Assembly (NCBI GenBank): GCA_903942355.1
Contig: CAJAOR010000091.1
Coordinates: forward strand, 1 to 35,107
DNA from: an uncultured Chlorobiaceae bacterium
Lineage (GTDB): Bacteria > Bacteroidota > Chlorobiia > Chlorobiales > Chlorobiaceae
DNA: 35,107 nucleotides
Direction of reading: 5' to 3'
The position numbers and the translations under genes were made by a program. The notes under the pieces are model-generated. The model had not been told where the DNA came from. It saw only the letters and a program-made list of their open reading frames with translations, and made no database searches. This document shows, piece by piece, positions 1 through 9,676 of the stretch (position 1 is its first letter; each line of letters opens with the position of its first letter).

Positions 1-43
1 CTTCAGAAACAGTATAAGCCAAATTACCGATGTAAATATTCAT
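1..43 (-). CDS. RRM-type RNA-binding protein, N-terminal 14 codons only (gene runs off the left edge)
   Basis: Reverse complement of 1-43 reads ATG AAT ATT TAC ATC GGT AAT TTG GCT TAT ACT GTT TCT GAA = MNIYIGNLAYTVSE, matching the RNP2 start (IYIGNL) of single-RRM bacterial RNA-binding proteins. Not in the supplied ORF track because it is truncated. Confidence 0.75.
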   Translation of the reverse strand, partial: MNIYIGNLAYTVSE

Positions 44-151
44 GTTTAATTTCAGTGTACATGTGCATTGATAGGGAGAGATACCGGCAAGTAACCAAAG
101 CACAAATTACTTGAATAGCGATCAGCCAACCATTGACTGAAGTCTATATGA

Positions 152-180
152 AGTTTAAGGTAATTGCTGCTCGTTTTCAA
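152..180 (-). promoter_or_regulatory. candidate sigma70-type promoter for the RRM gene
   Basis: Reverse strand TTGAAA (180-175), 17-nt spacer, TAAACT (157-152), about 110 nt upstream of the ATG at 43. Confidence 0.35.
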
Positions 181-332
181 ACATAAAATGCATAGAATGA
201 CGATATTTCTTTAATAGGTGAATAAATGTTGGATACGACCTGTTTGCTATATTTTACGTTAAAATCTTTAATAAAAATGATTTGATGTCATTTGTATGGT
301 CTAATGCGGCTTCATCAGATTTATAAGGGGAT

Positions 333-371
333 AAAAAAAAGGCAGGAATTTTAAAGTTCCTGCCTTTTTTT
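333..371. terminator. bidirectional Rho-independent terminator downstream of aclA
   Basis: A-run, GGCAGGAA (341-348), 8-nt loop, TTCCTGCC (357-364), T-run. Confidence 0.85.
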
Positions 372-415
372 ATGCCATCTTAATCAAGCTTATGCTCCGT
401 AGAACATCAGTTCGA

Positions 416-2248
416 TTACTTTTTTTCGGGGACTTCCCTTTCTTCCTTTACGGCGTAATTGATCAGATAGTCGTAGAGCCTGATGAGACGCGAATTCTGG
501 TTGTTCTGATCGATCCAGTGACCAATCATGCCGATAGTGCGTGCCAGAACGAAGAAGCCGTTGAATGAGTATTCTGGGAAATCAAGATCCACAAGAATAC
601 AGCCAATGGTGCCGTCTACATTCAGAATGAGATTATCCTTTTTGGCGGTAGTGATCTTTTCCACCTGAAGCGCATAGTCAAGGCAAGGGGTATGCAACGT
701 GGTCTGGTTTGTCACATAGTCAACCAGATATTTTACCCGTTTGTCTGGGTTTTTCACGCTCTTCACACTGTGGCCGATGCCTGGTACCGGGCCGACATTC
801 TCCTTCATCCAGTTCAGAAATCCAGGGATATCGTTCGGATATTCCTTGACGCCGTACTTGAAATACTTTCCGGCGTTGGTAACCGCACCGCCGAATCGTG
901 GCCCGATCATGGTCATGCCTGCTGATACAGCCTGTGGTAAATCAATGCCGGCGCATGCTGCAATGATAGAGCCGAATGCACCGGAAACTGCCGGGCCGTG
1001 ATCGGCTGAAATCATGATGATGCGCTTGATGATCTCTGCCTCTTCTCTGGTTGGCAGTTTTTTGTTCCACAAAAGACTGATAACATCTTCAATGCCATAT
1101 CCTTTCTCGCAAAGTTCCGATGCCGCATAGCCAACATAACGGGGCTCTTCACCGCGGTCGTCAGAAATGGTGGTACGGATCAGGGGTTCGACAATGATGT
1201 CGCCCTGCTTCATGACCTCCTGAACACTTGGCGGAAGGGCTGGCAGAAGTTTTTCGTCAAGTTCCGCTTCCGGCTGGATCGCGCCGCTCTGGATCAGTTC
1301 CTCGTAAACCTGCCTGATAGCCTTGCTGAGACCGCCAAAGGTTTCGGGCACAACAGCTCCAGCTTCACGCAATGCGTTGATTTTAGAACGTGCTGATCCA
1401 AGTCCTTTTTTACCCTCTTTGGCACCGGCATGGCCGAATTTCATTCCTTGCGGCAGCACATCCTGGCAGGTTCCGCCGATTGAGGCAATCAGCTTAATCC
1501 GGCGTATCTCTTTGCCAAACCATTCCGCAGCCTCTTCTTCAAGCGTCCCGCCTACCTCTCCGATGATAACGACAGCCTTGGTGTCAGGGTCGTTTTCAAA
1601 CATATTGAGATAGGTGACAAAGTCTGTACCCGGGTAGGAGTCTCCGCCGATGGCTACAGCCGAAGTGATGCCGTTGCCATTCTGCGCACAGAGCCACATG
1701 GCTTCGTTGGAAAGTCCGCCAGACTTGGTGATGACACCAAATGAGCCCGGACGATAGAGATTGCAGAGCTTGAGGTTTTTGAACTCGCCGCCGATAACAC
1801 CAAGGCGACACTCCCCCGCCGACATGATGCCGATAGAAGATGGTCCGTTCAAAATTTTGCCGCTTTCCAGTGCATACTTGCGCAGTCGTTTGGCATCCTT
1901 TTCGGGAACTCCCTCGGTAATCATGGTAACAAGCTTGATCCCTTTTGCATCAAGGGCCTCTTTTGCTGACTGGTAAGCGCGTGATGCACCGATATAGATA
2001 AGCGCTGTATTGATTTGAGGGTTCTCATCAAGGGCTTTTTCGAGCGAGGAATAAACTGCAACGTTGTTCAACTCCCCTCCCCGGTAAATCTCTTTCTGCT
2101 GGCCCTCTTCAGGCGGGTAAACAAACGCCTGCACCGTCAGTGGCCGGTTGATCAGAAAGTCGAACTGGGCCATCCGCCTTGCAGCATTCACTCCAGCAAT
2201 ACCGCCAATGATGACCGCTCGTGTATCCTTATTTGCTAAAATACTCAC
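416..2248 (-). CDS. aclA: ATP-citrate lyase, AclA subunit
   Basis: 610 aa with succinyl-CoA-synthetase-alpha-like and citrate-synthase-like regions; phospho-His motif KFGHAGAKEG; AclA-like N-terminus and C-terminal citryl-CoA lyase region (GPRFGGAVTNAGKYFKYGV). Confidence 0.95.
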   Translation of the reverse strand: MSILANKDTRAVIIGGIAGVNAARRMAQFDFLINRPLTVQAFVYPPEEGQQKEIYRGGELNNVAVYSSLEKALDENPQINTALIYIGASRAYQSAKEALDAKGIKLVTMITEGVPEKDAKRLRKYALESGKILNGPSSIGIMSAGECRLGVIGGEFKNLKLCNLYRPGSFGVITKSGGLSNEAMWLCAQNGNGITSAVAIGGDSYPGTDFVTYLNMFENDPDTKAVVIIGEVGGTLEEEAAEWFGKEIRRIKLIASIGGTCQDVLPQGMKFGHAGAKEGKKGLGSARSKINALREAGAVVPETFGGLSKAIRQVYEELIQSGAIQPEAELDEKLLPALPPSVQEVMKQGDIIVEPLIRTTISDDRGEEPRYVGYAASELCEKGYGIEDVISLLWNKKLPTREEAEIIKRIIMISADHGPAVSGAFGSIIAACAGIDLPQAVSAGMTMIGPRFGGAVTNAGKYFKYGVKEYPNDIPGFLNWMKENVGPVPGIGHSVKSVKNPDKRVKYLVDYVTNQTTLHTPCLDYALQVEKITTAKKDNLILNVDGTIGCILVDLDFPEYSFNGFFVLARTIGMIGHWIDQNNQNSRLIRLYDYLINYAVKEEREVPEKK

Positions 2249-2309
2249 GATTCTTACGGTTTATAAGTTAGAAGTTTCTCTTTGGGGTTTTTGCGATACC
2301 GCCTTGCTG

Positions 2310-3506
2310 TTATGAATTCAGCGCAAGGTCAACAATATCGGTCATTGGCATGCTGCGATCATAGACGTGGATGTCAAATCCCTCTTCCTGCAGCTTTTTC
2401 ATTGCGGCCAGTCCCTGGTTTTCATTCGGTCCACCACGTCTTACCCAAATCTGTACGTTTTCAAGGTACCCTTTTGATTTGCTCTCACGGAATCCATTGA
2501 TAATTCCGCTGAAGGTTGCCTTGACATCAGTAAAGTTGGCTATGGCGCCGCCGACAATGATATGCTTGATATGAGGAAGCCTGCAGATTGTTTCTGTAAG
2601 AGCTTCTACTGCCCAGTCGGGAGGATCACCGGAATATTCGGCGTAATTGGCTATTGAGCCGCCTCTAGCAACTACAGCGTCGGAATAGAAAACCGAAGCG
2701 CCGCCTCCTGCCGTAAGCAGTGCAATGTCTCCACCCGGTACTTCAACCAGCTTGACCGATCCCTTGATGCGGGCATCGATATCCATGATCTGCTGCTCAG
2801 CTTCCGTATAGGAACGTCCGATTTCGGAAACCGGTTTGAAATCCCAGTCAGCATGGCGGAAGCGCGCATCCCAGTCAACGTTCATAACGGCATCAAGGGC
2901 CGCAAAGCGCATGTCACTCTTGCGTATGACCAGCGGATTGATTTCTATCGACTGTGCATCTTCGTTATCAAAACACAGAATAAGGCGCGAGGCAATTTTG
3001 GCGACACGTTCGGCAATTTCACCAACAAACCCGGCTTCAAGTGCTGCTTCGGTAATGGCTTCAATACTCGGGGTTTCATCAAGAGGAATAAAAAGCCTCT
3101 TTACCGTATCCCAGTTATCTTCGATATCCACGCCACCCTTATTGGAGAGAAGAAGCTCGCTCCCGTCTTGGTTACCGGCAATCGAAAAATAATACTCCTC
3201 GTCATGGTCAAGCATCTCAGCAACAATAACCTGACGAACAACCGATGTACCAATCTCGCGACCGATCATCTCTTTTGCTGCCAGAAAAGCCTCGTCAAGG
3301 TTCAGTCCCAGCTTGACCAGACCCAGCTTGAACCGTCCACCGATAGCTTCGTGAGCTTTAACAACGAGTTTTGATTCTCTTAACCATTTATTAGCTTCCC
3401 CAAGTTGGGCAAGGCGGTCTGGATCCATGATTACAACATAATTTGGCACAGGAATGCCCCACTTGTTGAATAGTTTCATGGCAGGCCCTTCAAGTATCTT
3501 AGCCAT
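2310..3506 (-). CDS. aclB: ATP-citrate lyase, AclB subunit
   Basis: ORF track gives 2310-3539; the internal ATG at 3506 (MAKILEGPAMKLFNKWGIPVPNYVV) is the more likely start. ATP-grasp/succinyl-CoA-synthetase-beta-like. Confidence 0.93.
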   Translation of the reverse strand: MAKILEGPAMKLFNKWGIPVPNYVVIMDPDRLAQLGEANKWLRESKLVVKAHEAIGGRFKLGLVKLGLNLDEAFLAAKEMIGREIGTSVVRQVIVAEMLDHDEEYYFSIAGNQDGSELLLSNKGGVDIEDNWDTVKRLFIPLDETPSIEAITEAALEAGFVGEIAERVAKIASRLILCFDNEDAQSIEINPLVIRKSDMRFAALDAVMNVDWDARFRHADWDFKPVSEIGRSYTEAEQQIMDIDARIKGSVKLVEVPGGDIALLTAGGGASVFYSDAVVARGGSIANYAEYSGDPPDWAVEALTETICRLPHIKHIIVGGAIANFTDVKATFSGIINGFRESKSKGYLENVQIWVRRGGPNENQGLAAMKKLQEEGFDIHVYDRSMPMTDIVDLALNS

Positions 3507-3614
3507 ACTATCGGTTTTTATGTTAATGGGTAGAAACACTGCACAGAATAGTGCAAGATTTTAAGTTAACTAAAATTATTTTTGATACAACATTTTCAAA
3601 AAATAATCGTAATT

Positions 3615-4466
3615 ATGAGCGAATTTTTGCTTTGGTGGCAGCACCTGCCCTCTCTGATGAATCCCGTGATCTTTTCAGCCGGATCATTCGCCATTCGATG
3701 GTATGGCATGATGTACATTATTGCCTTCGGAGTAGTCTATCTGCTGAGCCAATATCGCCTCAAGAGTGAGAAACTCCCCTTTGAACGACCTTTTGTCGGC
3801 GATGCTCTCACCTGGGCCATGGTAGGCGTTGTGCTTGGCGGCCGGGTGGGTTATATCCTAATTTACGGAATGAGCGCATTTCAGGCCGATCCTTTGGGAA
3901 GTCTTGTGCCATGGGTCTCCGCTCCCGGAGGATGTCGCTTTGCCGGCATTACCGGCATGTCTTACCATGGTGGCGTGATTGGAGTTATCCTTGCCCTCCT
4001 GGCCTTTACCCTGTCGCAGAAAAAAGGTTTTTTTGAGACGTTTGACCTTTTTATTCCATCCATTCCGCTTGGCTATACCTTCGGCCGTCTTGGCAACTTC
4101 ATCAACGGCGAACTCTACGGACGGGTGACCGAATCTGCTTTGGGCATGTTTTTTCCGCTTGCTCCAACCCATGAACTCCGCCACCCTTCCCAGCTTTATG
4201 AAGCTTTTTTTGAAGGGATCGTACTGTTTGTTATCCTCTGGCTTCTGCGCAAAAAATCCCCTTTTCCCGGGTTTCTCTCAGCCGCCTATCTTTTCGGTTA
4301 CGGGTTTGTCCGCTTTTTTATCGAATACGTGCGCGAACCTGACTCCCAGCTTGGCCTGGTCTTCCTGAACTTTTCCATGGGTCAGGTACTCTGTTTCATC
4401 ATGATGGTTGCCGGTGCAGTTGTATTTCTGGTCAACAAGCCATCAGCCCGATCAGCTGGGGTTTAG
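3615..4466 (+). CDS. lgt: prolipoprotein diacylglyceryl transferase
   Basis: Lgt signature GRLGNFINGELYGRVT, multiple TM segments; likely start MSEFLLWW at 3615 (ORF track opens at 3582). Confidence 0.95.
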   Translation: MSEFLLWWQHLPSLMNPVIFSAGSFAIRWYGMMYIIAFGVVYLLSQYRLKSEKLPFERPFVGDALTWAMVGVVLGGRVGYILIYGMSAFQADPLGSLVPWVSAPGGCRFAGITGMSYHGGVIGVILALLAFTLSQKKGFFETFDLFIPSIPLGYTFGRLGNFINGELYGRVTESALGMFFPLAPTHELRHPSQLYEAFFEGIVLFVILWLLRKKSPFPGFLSAAYLFGYGFVRFFIEYVREPDSQLGLVFLNFSMGQVLCFIMMVAGAVVFLVNKPSARSAGV

Positions 4467-4472
4467 GATACG

Positions 4473-5114
4473 TCATAATTTTGGTTTCCGCAGAAAAATA
4501 TAGCCGGTCAGAGCGATAAGCACCATTGCAATGCCCCAGTATAAAACGGCAAAATGTGCTCCACCTTCGATCATGCTGTAAATTCCGAAGAGGAAAAAGA
4601 TGACCGCAGCCCCGATTTTGATGATGTTTTCAGGCAGCCTTGCTCCAAGCATTTTGCCCGCAATAATCGCCAGCCCGTCCGAAATAACCATACCGATGGT
4701 TGAACCGAGCCATACCGGCAGAAAGGGGTGGGTGGAGGCAAGGGTAATTGTTGAGAGCATGGTTTTGTCGCCAAGCTCAGCCATGAAGAAGGTCGAAAAT
4801 ACCAGCCAGAAGGGGTTAATGCCGGTTTTGCAACTCTTTTCATCGTCATCAAGCGTGTCGCCGCGAAGCGTCCAGAATCCAAACGCAATAAAGGCAATAC
4901 CCGCCACAAATTTAATCCACTCTGTCGGCAACTTGTCGCCGATAAACCAGCCGATACCGGCTGAAAAAACGTGAATAGCAAGGGTTGCCCAAAAAATTCC
5001 CCATAACACAACGCTGGTATTGTAACAGGTTGCAAGCGTCAGGGCAACAAGCTGTGTTTTGTCGCCGAGCTCAGCCAAAAAAATCATGACCAGCGAAAGC
5101 CAGAATGCGTCCAT
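4473..5114 (-). CDS. GDT1/UPF0016 (TMEM165) family cation transporter
   Basis: Two E-x-G-D-K-T repeats: [14 protein letters not shown] and [14 protein letters not shown] in a 213-aa membrane protein. Confidence 0.9.
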   Translation of the reverse strand: MDAFWLSLVMIFLAELGDKTQLVALTLATCYNTSVVLWGIFWATLAIHVFSAGIGWFIGDKLPTEWIKFVAGIAFIAFGFWTLRGDTLDDDEKSCKTGINPFWLVFSTFFMAELGDKTMLSTITLASTHPFLPVWLGSTIGMVISDGLAIIAGKMLGARLPENIIKIGAAVIFFLFGIYSMIEGGAHFAVLYWGIAMVLIALTGYIFLRKPKL

Positions 5115-5358
5115 TGATGGGTTGGATTAAGGGTAAAAAATGAAACATTAAGTATAGGGCAATAGAGCGGGAGGTGCAAGCAGAAAATAAAAGAGAGGCC
5201 ATGCGCTACTGTTGCTGCCCTTTTGCTTCCCACAACTGATAGGCTCAAAAAGACAACCAAATGGCCTTCCCAAACATCAGGGGTTTTCCGCGCTTAATTA
5301 ATCCCTGGACTGATGAAAAGAGGTTTCAGGAAAAGAGGAATTCTGCTAAATTAAACCT

Positions 5359-5547
5359 ATGGTCTCCTGTACAAAATTGCCGGATAATGCCAATTTCTAT
5401 GCTCTTGACCCTGAAAACAAGATCGTTCTGCACAGAGAAATGTGGATTGCATGGATATTCCTGAAATCTACGATCCTTGGCTGGTATTTTTTTATTGCAC
5501 AGGAACATAAGGGAGCCATTGAACAAAAAAAAGAGAATAAGATATAA
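5359..5547 (+). CDS. possible small membrane protein (62 aa, or 35 aa from the internal ATG at 5440)
   Basis: ORF ends 2 nt before the GNAT start; hydrophobic stretch MWIAWIFLKSTILGWYFFIA. No clear Shine-Dalgarno, no recognised family. Confidence 0.3.
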   Translation: MVSCTKLPDNANFYALDPENKIVLHREMWIAWIFLKSTILGWYFFIAQEHKGAIEQKKENKI

Positions 5548-5549
5548 CC

Positions 5550-6002
5550 ATGATCGTGGCAACAAGAACAGCTTCAAAGCATGATGTGACAAGATGTGCC
5601 GAGCTGCTTGGAATCCTTTTCAGTCAGGAACGCGAGTTTGCCGCCAACCCCGAAGCGCAGTCGCGAGCGCTCTCCATGATTATCAGCAATCCGGAGCTGG
5701 GGCGGATATTTGTGTGTGAAATTGACGGAGTCATTCAGGGAATGGTGATGCTCCTTTTTACGGTCAGCACCTTCCTGGGCCAAAAAGTTGCCTTGCTTGA
5801 GGATATGGTTGTGGTGCCTGCATGGCGGGGCAAGGGTCTTGGTACCCAACTGGTCGGCCATGCCGTTGATTTTGCCCGCAGAGAGGGTTTTGGGCGCATA
5901 ACGCTTCTTACTGATGAGGACAACGATGCTGCGCAACAACTCTATCGTTCAAAAGGGTTTTCACGTTCTGAGATGGTTGTTTTCAGAAAACTTATTGACT
6001 GA
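5550..6002 (+). CDS. GNAT family N-acetyltransferase
   Basis: Acetyl-CoA motif VVVPAWRGKGLGTQLVGHAV and LYRSKGF C-terminal motif. Confidence 0.88.
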   Translation: MIVATRTASKHDVTRCAELLGILFSQEREFAANPEAQSRALSMIISNPELGRIFVCEIDGVIQGMVMLLFTVSTFLGQKVALLEDMVVVPAWRGKGLGTQLVGHAVDFARREGFGRITLLTDEDNDAAQQLYRSKGFSRSEMVVFRKLID

Positions 6003-6238
6003 ATAAAGCAGGCATAAATTTAAGCGAAAGAAAACCTTTTTTCATCAAAAAGCCTTACGCATGCATCCTCTGTAGCCGCATCATACAGAGTTCCGCGGCC
6101 ATGGAAATTTAATATTTTTGATAATGTCATAACCAGCATTGACATACAATATAGCCCATTACGGCTCTTGAATAACCCATTATTTCCCGCCCCGGAAGAT
6201 ATTTCTTGCATATATAACCATAATGCATATCATGAGGC

Positions 6239-8218
6239 TCACAGGGTTTCAAATACGGTTACGTTATTCCTCCCTTGATTTTTTGCACGGTACATGGCTT
6301 CATCGGCATGTTTCATCAGTGTTAGTTCGTTTTCGCCGTGTTCAGGGATAATTGCGATACCGATACTGCATGAAATATCGATGGCATGGCCTTCGATAGT
6401 AAATGGTTCTTGTATTTTTTGCCGGATTTTTTCTGCCAGGGCAATAGCATTCGATATTGCGTCTATTTGCGGCATAAGAATAACAAACTCATCGCCACCG
6501 AGGCGTGCAATTGAATCACCGTCTCTTTGTAGGGCATCCAGAGCGCGCTTTGCCACCTGCTGGAGCAGTAGATCGCCGATGGCATGACCAAAGGTGTCGT
6601 TGACCGGTTTGAACTTGTCCAAATCAAAAATCATCAAGGCCGCCATGCATTTGTTCCGTCGGCATTGGGCCATGGTTAGCGATATCCGCTCTGAGAGGAG
6701 AAGCCGGTTCGGCAAGCCCGTCAATGAATCGTGCATGGCGAGTTGCTCAACAAGGTGGTGCTGGGAAAGCTGTTTTATGTGTTCTTCCTCACCAATCTTT
6801 TTGGCAATAACTTCCCATGCAGCATCGGCAATGATCGAAAGCCATGTAATGTCATCCTCATCATAGTTGCCAAGTTTATTGCCAACGGCAAGAATTGCAA
6901 CAACTTTTTCACGGCGAAAGATGGGGACAAGCACCTCCCTGATAACGGTCACATGACCCTCTGGCATCCCTTTTCGACTCGCGATTGAGGCAAAATCGTT
7001 GTGAATAACAGCCTTTCTTTCCCGCAGGGCATCTGCCCAGACGCCAGCTTGGTCGATACTGTAATGATTCTTTTCCTCTGTTGTTTTGCACAGCAGGTTT
7101 ATGGTGTTGGTTGACCATTGCTGCAAGGTGAGCGTTCTTTGGTCATCCTCAACAAAGTGGAAAAAGCCGATGGAACTGTCGGTAAGCAATTCTGCTTTGT
7201 CAAGCGTCATCTGCAGAAGTTGCTTTATCGTCATGGTATCAATGACTTCCAGAAGGGAGATATAGAATGCAGCTGCAGTGTCGTGACGAAGCCGCTCGGT
7301 AATGTCATGAACAACCGTATAAAGCAGGGTTTCACCTGATATTACAATGGCACTGTTGTATACTTCAACATCCCGAAGGGATTTGTCCGCCCTGCGATGA
7401 CGGTAGAGAAGCTGTGTATTGTCTTCGGTCCAGCTTTGCTCCAAAAAGAATTTTATCTGTTCGGGTGTCCGGGTAATGATCTCCTCTATTCGCATGGTGC
7501 GGAGCTCTTCGATAGACCATCCGTAAAACTTGGTTGCGGCACGGTTCGCTTCTACAATGAACCCGCTATCGGGATTAATGATCAGCATGATGGCCGAATG
7601 CCCTTCAAACATGCTTCTGAACCGCTCTTCTCTTCTCTTAAGCTCTTCAACAGCTGCTTTGGTATCGGTCACATCAGTAAGCGTAAGAGGGTACTCCTGC
7701 AGATTTTCTCTGATGATGCCATCAAGGCGAAATGTTCGCTCTTGTGAACCGGGCTTCCCACTCCCTCGACTTTCAATCATCACCTCACTATGCTCCTGTA
7801 CCCTGCTCATGAGCGCCCTGTTTATCATGCTGTTAAACGCCGGGAGGTCTCGCTGGGCAATCAGGCCGCCCAAGCGAACTCCCTTGAGTTGAGAGCGGGC
7901 AAGAGAGAGTATTCTGGTCGCCGTCAGATTTGCCTCCAGTATTGTGCTGTCCAGAGCAAGAGTCAGATAACCGACCGGTGCAAAATCATACAAATCAGCA
8001 AATCGCCTTTGCTCCTTCAGAATTTCATTCCTTGAATGCTGAAGCTCTTCATTCTGCATCTCAAGCTCAATCTGGTGAACCGAGAGTTCCTGGAGTATGC
8101 GCTTAAACTCTGCTGTAGAGCTTGGGGAATCTGCATTGAGCCTGCTGGCTTTCAGCTGTTTCTCAGCCCGCCGCCGTAACTCTGAAGGGTCTAGTGGATC
8201 AATATTGTCGCTTTTCAT
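6239..8218 (-). CDS. PAS/GAF-domain diguanylate cyclase
   Basis: GGDEF active site (RLGGDEFVIL), RxxD I-site (RDGD) five residues upstream, PAS segments (LYDFAPVGYLTL; EANRAATKFYGWSIEEL), GAF-like region (LLTDSSIGFFHFVEDDQRTL). Confidence 0.93.
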   Translation of the reverse strand: MKSDNIDPLDPSELRRRAEKQLKASRLNADSPSSTAEFKRILQELSVHQIELEMQNEELQHSRNEILKEQRRFADLYDFAPVGYLTLALDSTILEANLTATRILSLARSQLKGVRLGGLIAQRDLPAFNSMINRALMSRVQEHSEVMIESRGSGKPGSQERTFRLDGIIRENLQEYPLTLTDVTDTKAAVEELKRREERFRSMFEGHSAIMLIINPDSGFIVEANRAATKFYGWSIEELRTMRIEEIITRTPEQIKFFLEQSWTEDNTQLLYRHRRADKSLRDVEVYNSAIVISGETLLYTVVHDITERLRHDTAAAFYISLLEVIDTMTIKQLLQMTLDKAELLTDSSIGFFHFVEDDQRTLTLQQWSTNTINLLCKTTEEKNHYSIDQAGVWADALRERKAVIHNDFASIASRKGMPEGHVTVIREVLVPIFRREKVVAILAVGNKLGNYDEDDITWLSIIADAAWEVIAKKIGEEEHIKQLSQHHLVEQLAMHDSLTGLPNRLLLSERISLTMAQCRRNKCMAALMIFDLDKFKPVNDTFGHAIGDLLLQQVAKRALDALQRDGDSIARLGGDEFVILMPQIDAISNAIALAEKIRQKIQEPFTIEGHAIDISCSIGIAIIPEHGENELTLMKHADEAMYRAKNQGRNNVTVFETL

Positions 8219-8403
8219 GTTGAGGCTATGTGGTACCTTGCAGAAGAAAGAGAGTAAGGTCGCGCATGCATCCTCTCCTTGGTCAAAATGGTTGAATAGT
8301 AATTGTGTTGTATATATGTTATTAATATTATTATTTAAAATTTACGCTATTTTTTTTTGAATTCACTTCCGGTGTACAGCATTTTTACTGTTTGCACAAT
8401 TTT

Positions 8404-9654
8404 TCAGTTTGTCTTGAGATCGAGCGAGCGGCTTCTGGCAATCAGGGCGGCTTTTCGAGCAGGATAGAGGCTTACCAGAAAACAGAGCAGAATGGCCGTG
8501 ATGCCGACGGCAATAAAATCACCAGCTTGCATGTTGACCGGATAGGCCGTGATGATAAAGGCGCTTTTTGAGGGGAGCTCTACCAGACCGTACAGTTCCT
8601 GGACTTTGCAGACGCACCATGCGATGAATGTTCCGGCAGCCGTTCCTGCGATACCTGTCATGCCCCCCTGAATAATGAAGATGGCCATGAACTGTGGCTT
8701 TTCCATTCCGAGACAGCGGAGATAGAAGAGTTCGCGCTGCTTGTCGATGGCGGTCATGGCAAGGGCACCGGTGAGGCTGAGGGCAGCAACAAGAATGATG
8801 AGCATGAGGACGCTGAAACTCACCCATTTTTCGAGCTGCATGACGGCAAAGATATTGCTGTATTTTTCTTCAAGCGTCCGCACCCGTAGGCTTGTTTTTA
8901 ATGGGCTACGAGCCAGCCACTCCTTGAGGTTTTCTGTAGATGTATCACCCGCGATCCCCTCTTTTCCCCTGATGTCGATGCCCGAGTACTCTCCCCTTCC
9001 CATGAGCAGGATTTTCCTGGCAAAGAGGCTTGAGGTGAGGACATATCGGTCATCAAAGACTTTCTGGAGGGAAAAGAGCGATGAGACGCTGGTTTCAGTA
9101 ATGCCGAGCATCGGAATCAGATAGGGTTCCGAAAGCGATTCAAGACCAAGAGAGATCAGTTCCGGACTGAAAATTTTCACCGCCCTGAAGGGGCTGAGGT
9201 TGGTCCGGTAGGCCAACAACTCGCCGACGGCTATGGTTTCGGGGGTAAAAAAGGGACGGGTTGTATGGGTCTGCCGCATCAGCCGGCGGTGAGCTGTTTC
9301 AGTGATTCCTTTCACAACAACCAGTTCGCTTTTCTCCCTGGTTGCCATAATGGCCTCTCCTTCGGCAAACGGCTCTGCGGAACCGACGCCTTCCAGAGCA
9401 CGTAACGATTGCAGCAGGTTACTGGATACCTGCATGGTTCTGCCCTCAAGAGGCAGAAGCTGGGCTGGACTGTCGATGGTGATAAAAAGATCGCGTGCAA
9501 GCTTCTGGAATCCGTTCAAAACGCTCATGACCACCAGCAGGGTGCTGACGCCAATAACAATTCCGGCAAGACTGATTGCCGAGATGATATTGATAACCCG
9601 GAACCGTTTTCGGGCAAAGCTGAAGCGCTTGGCAATCCATAAACCTGTTTTCAT
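8404..9654 (-). CDS. FtsX-domain ABC transporter permease, LolC/LolE-like
   Basis: 416 aa; N-terminal TM plus MSVLNGFQ segment and three C-terminal TM helices typical of LolC/E. Confidence 0.85.
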   Translation of the reverse strand: MKTGLWIAKRFSFARKRFRVINIISAISLAGIVIGVSTLLVVMSVLNGFQKLARDLFITIDSPAQLLPLEGRTMQVSSNLLQSLRALEGVGSAEPFAEGEAIMATREKSELVVVKGITETAHRRLMRQTHTTRPFFTPETIAVGELLAYRTNLSPFRAVKIFSPELISLGLESLSEPYLIPMLGITETSVSSLFSLQKVFDDRYVLTSSLFARKILLMGRGEYSGIDIRGKEGIAGDTSTENLKEWLARSPLKTSLRVRTLEEKYSNIFAVMQLEKWVSFSVLMLIILVAALSLTGALAMTAIDKQRELFYLRCLGMEKPQFMAIFIIQGGMTGIAGTAAGTFIAWCVCKVQELYGLVELPSKSAFIITAYPVNMQAGDFIAVGITAILLCFLVSLYPARKAALIARSRSLDLKTN

Positions 9655-9676
9655 ACAAGCGAAAGTAAGATATTGT

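Noticed and set aside
6020-6211. 63-aa minus-strand ORF between the GNAT and diguanylate cyclase genes
   Set aside because: No motif, no ribosome-binding site seen, and it runs through the repeated 14-mer; more likely intergenic.
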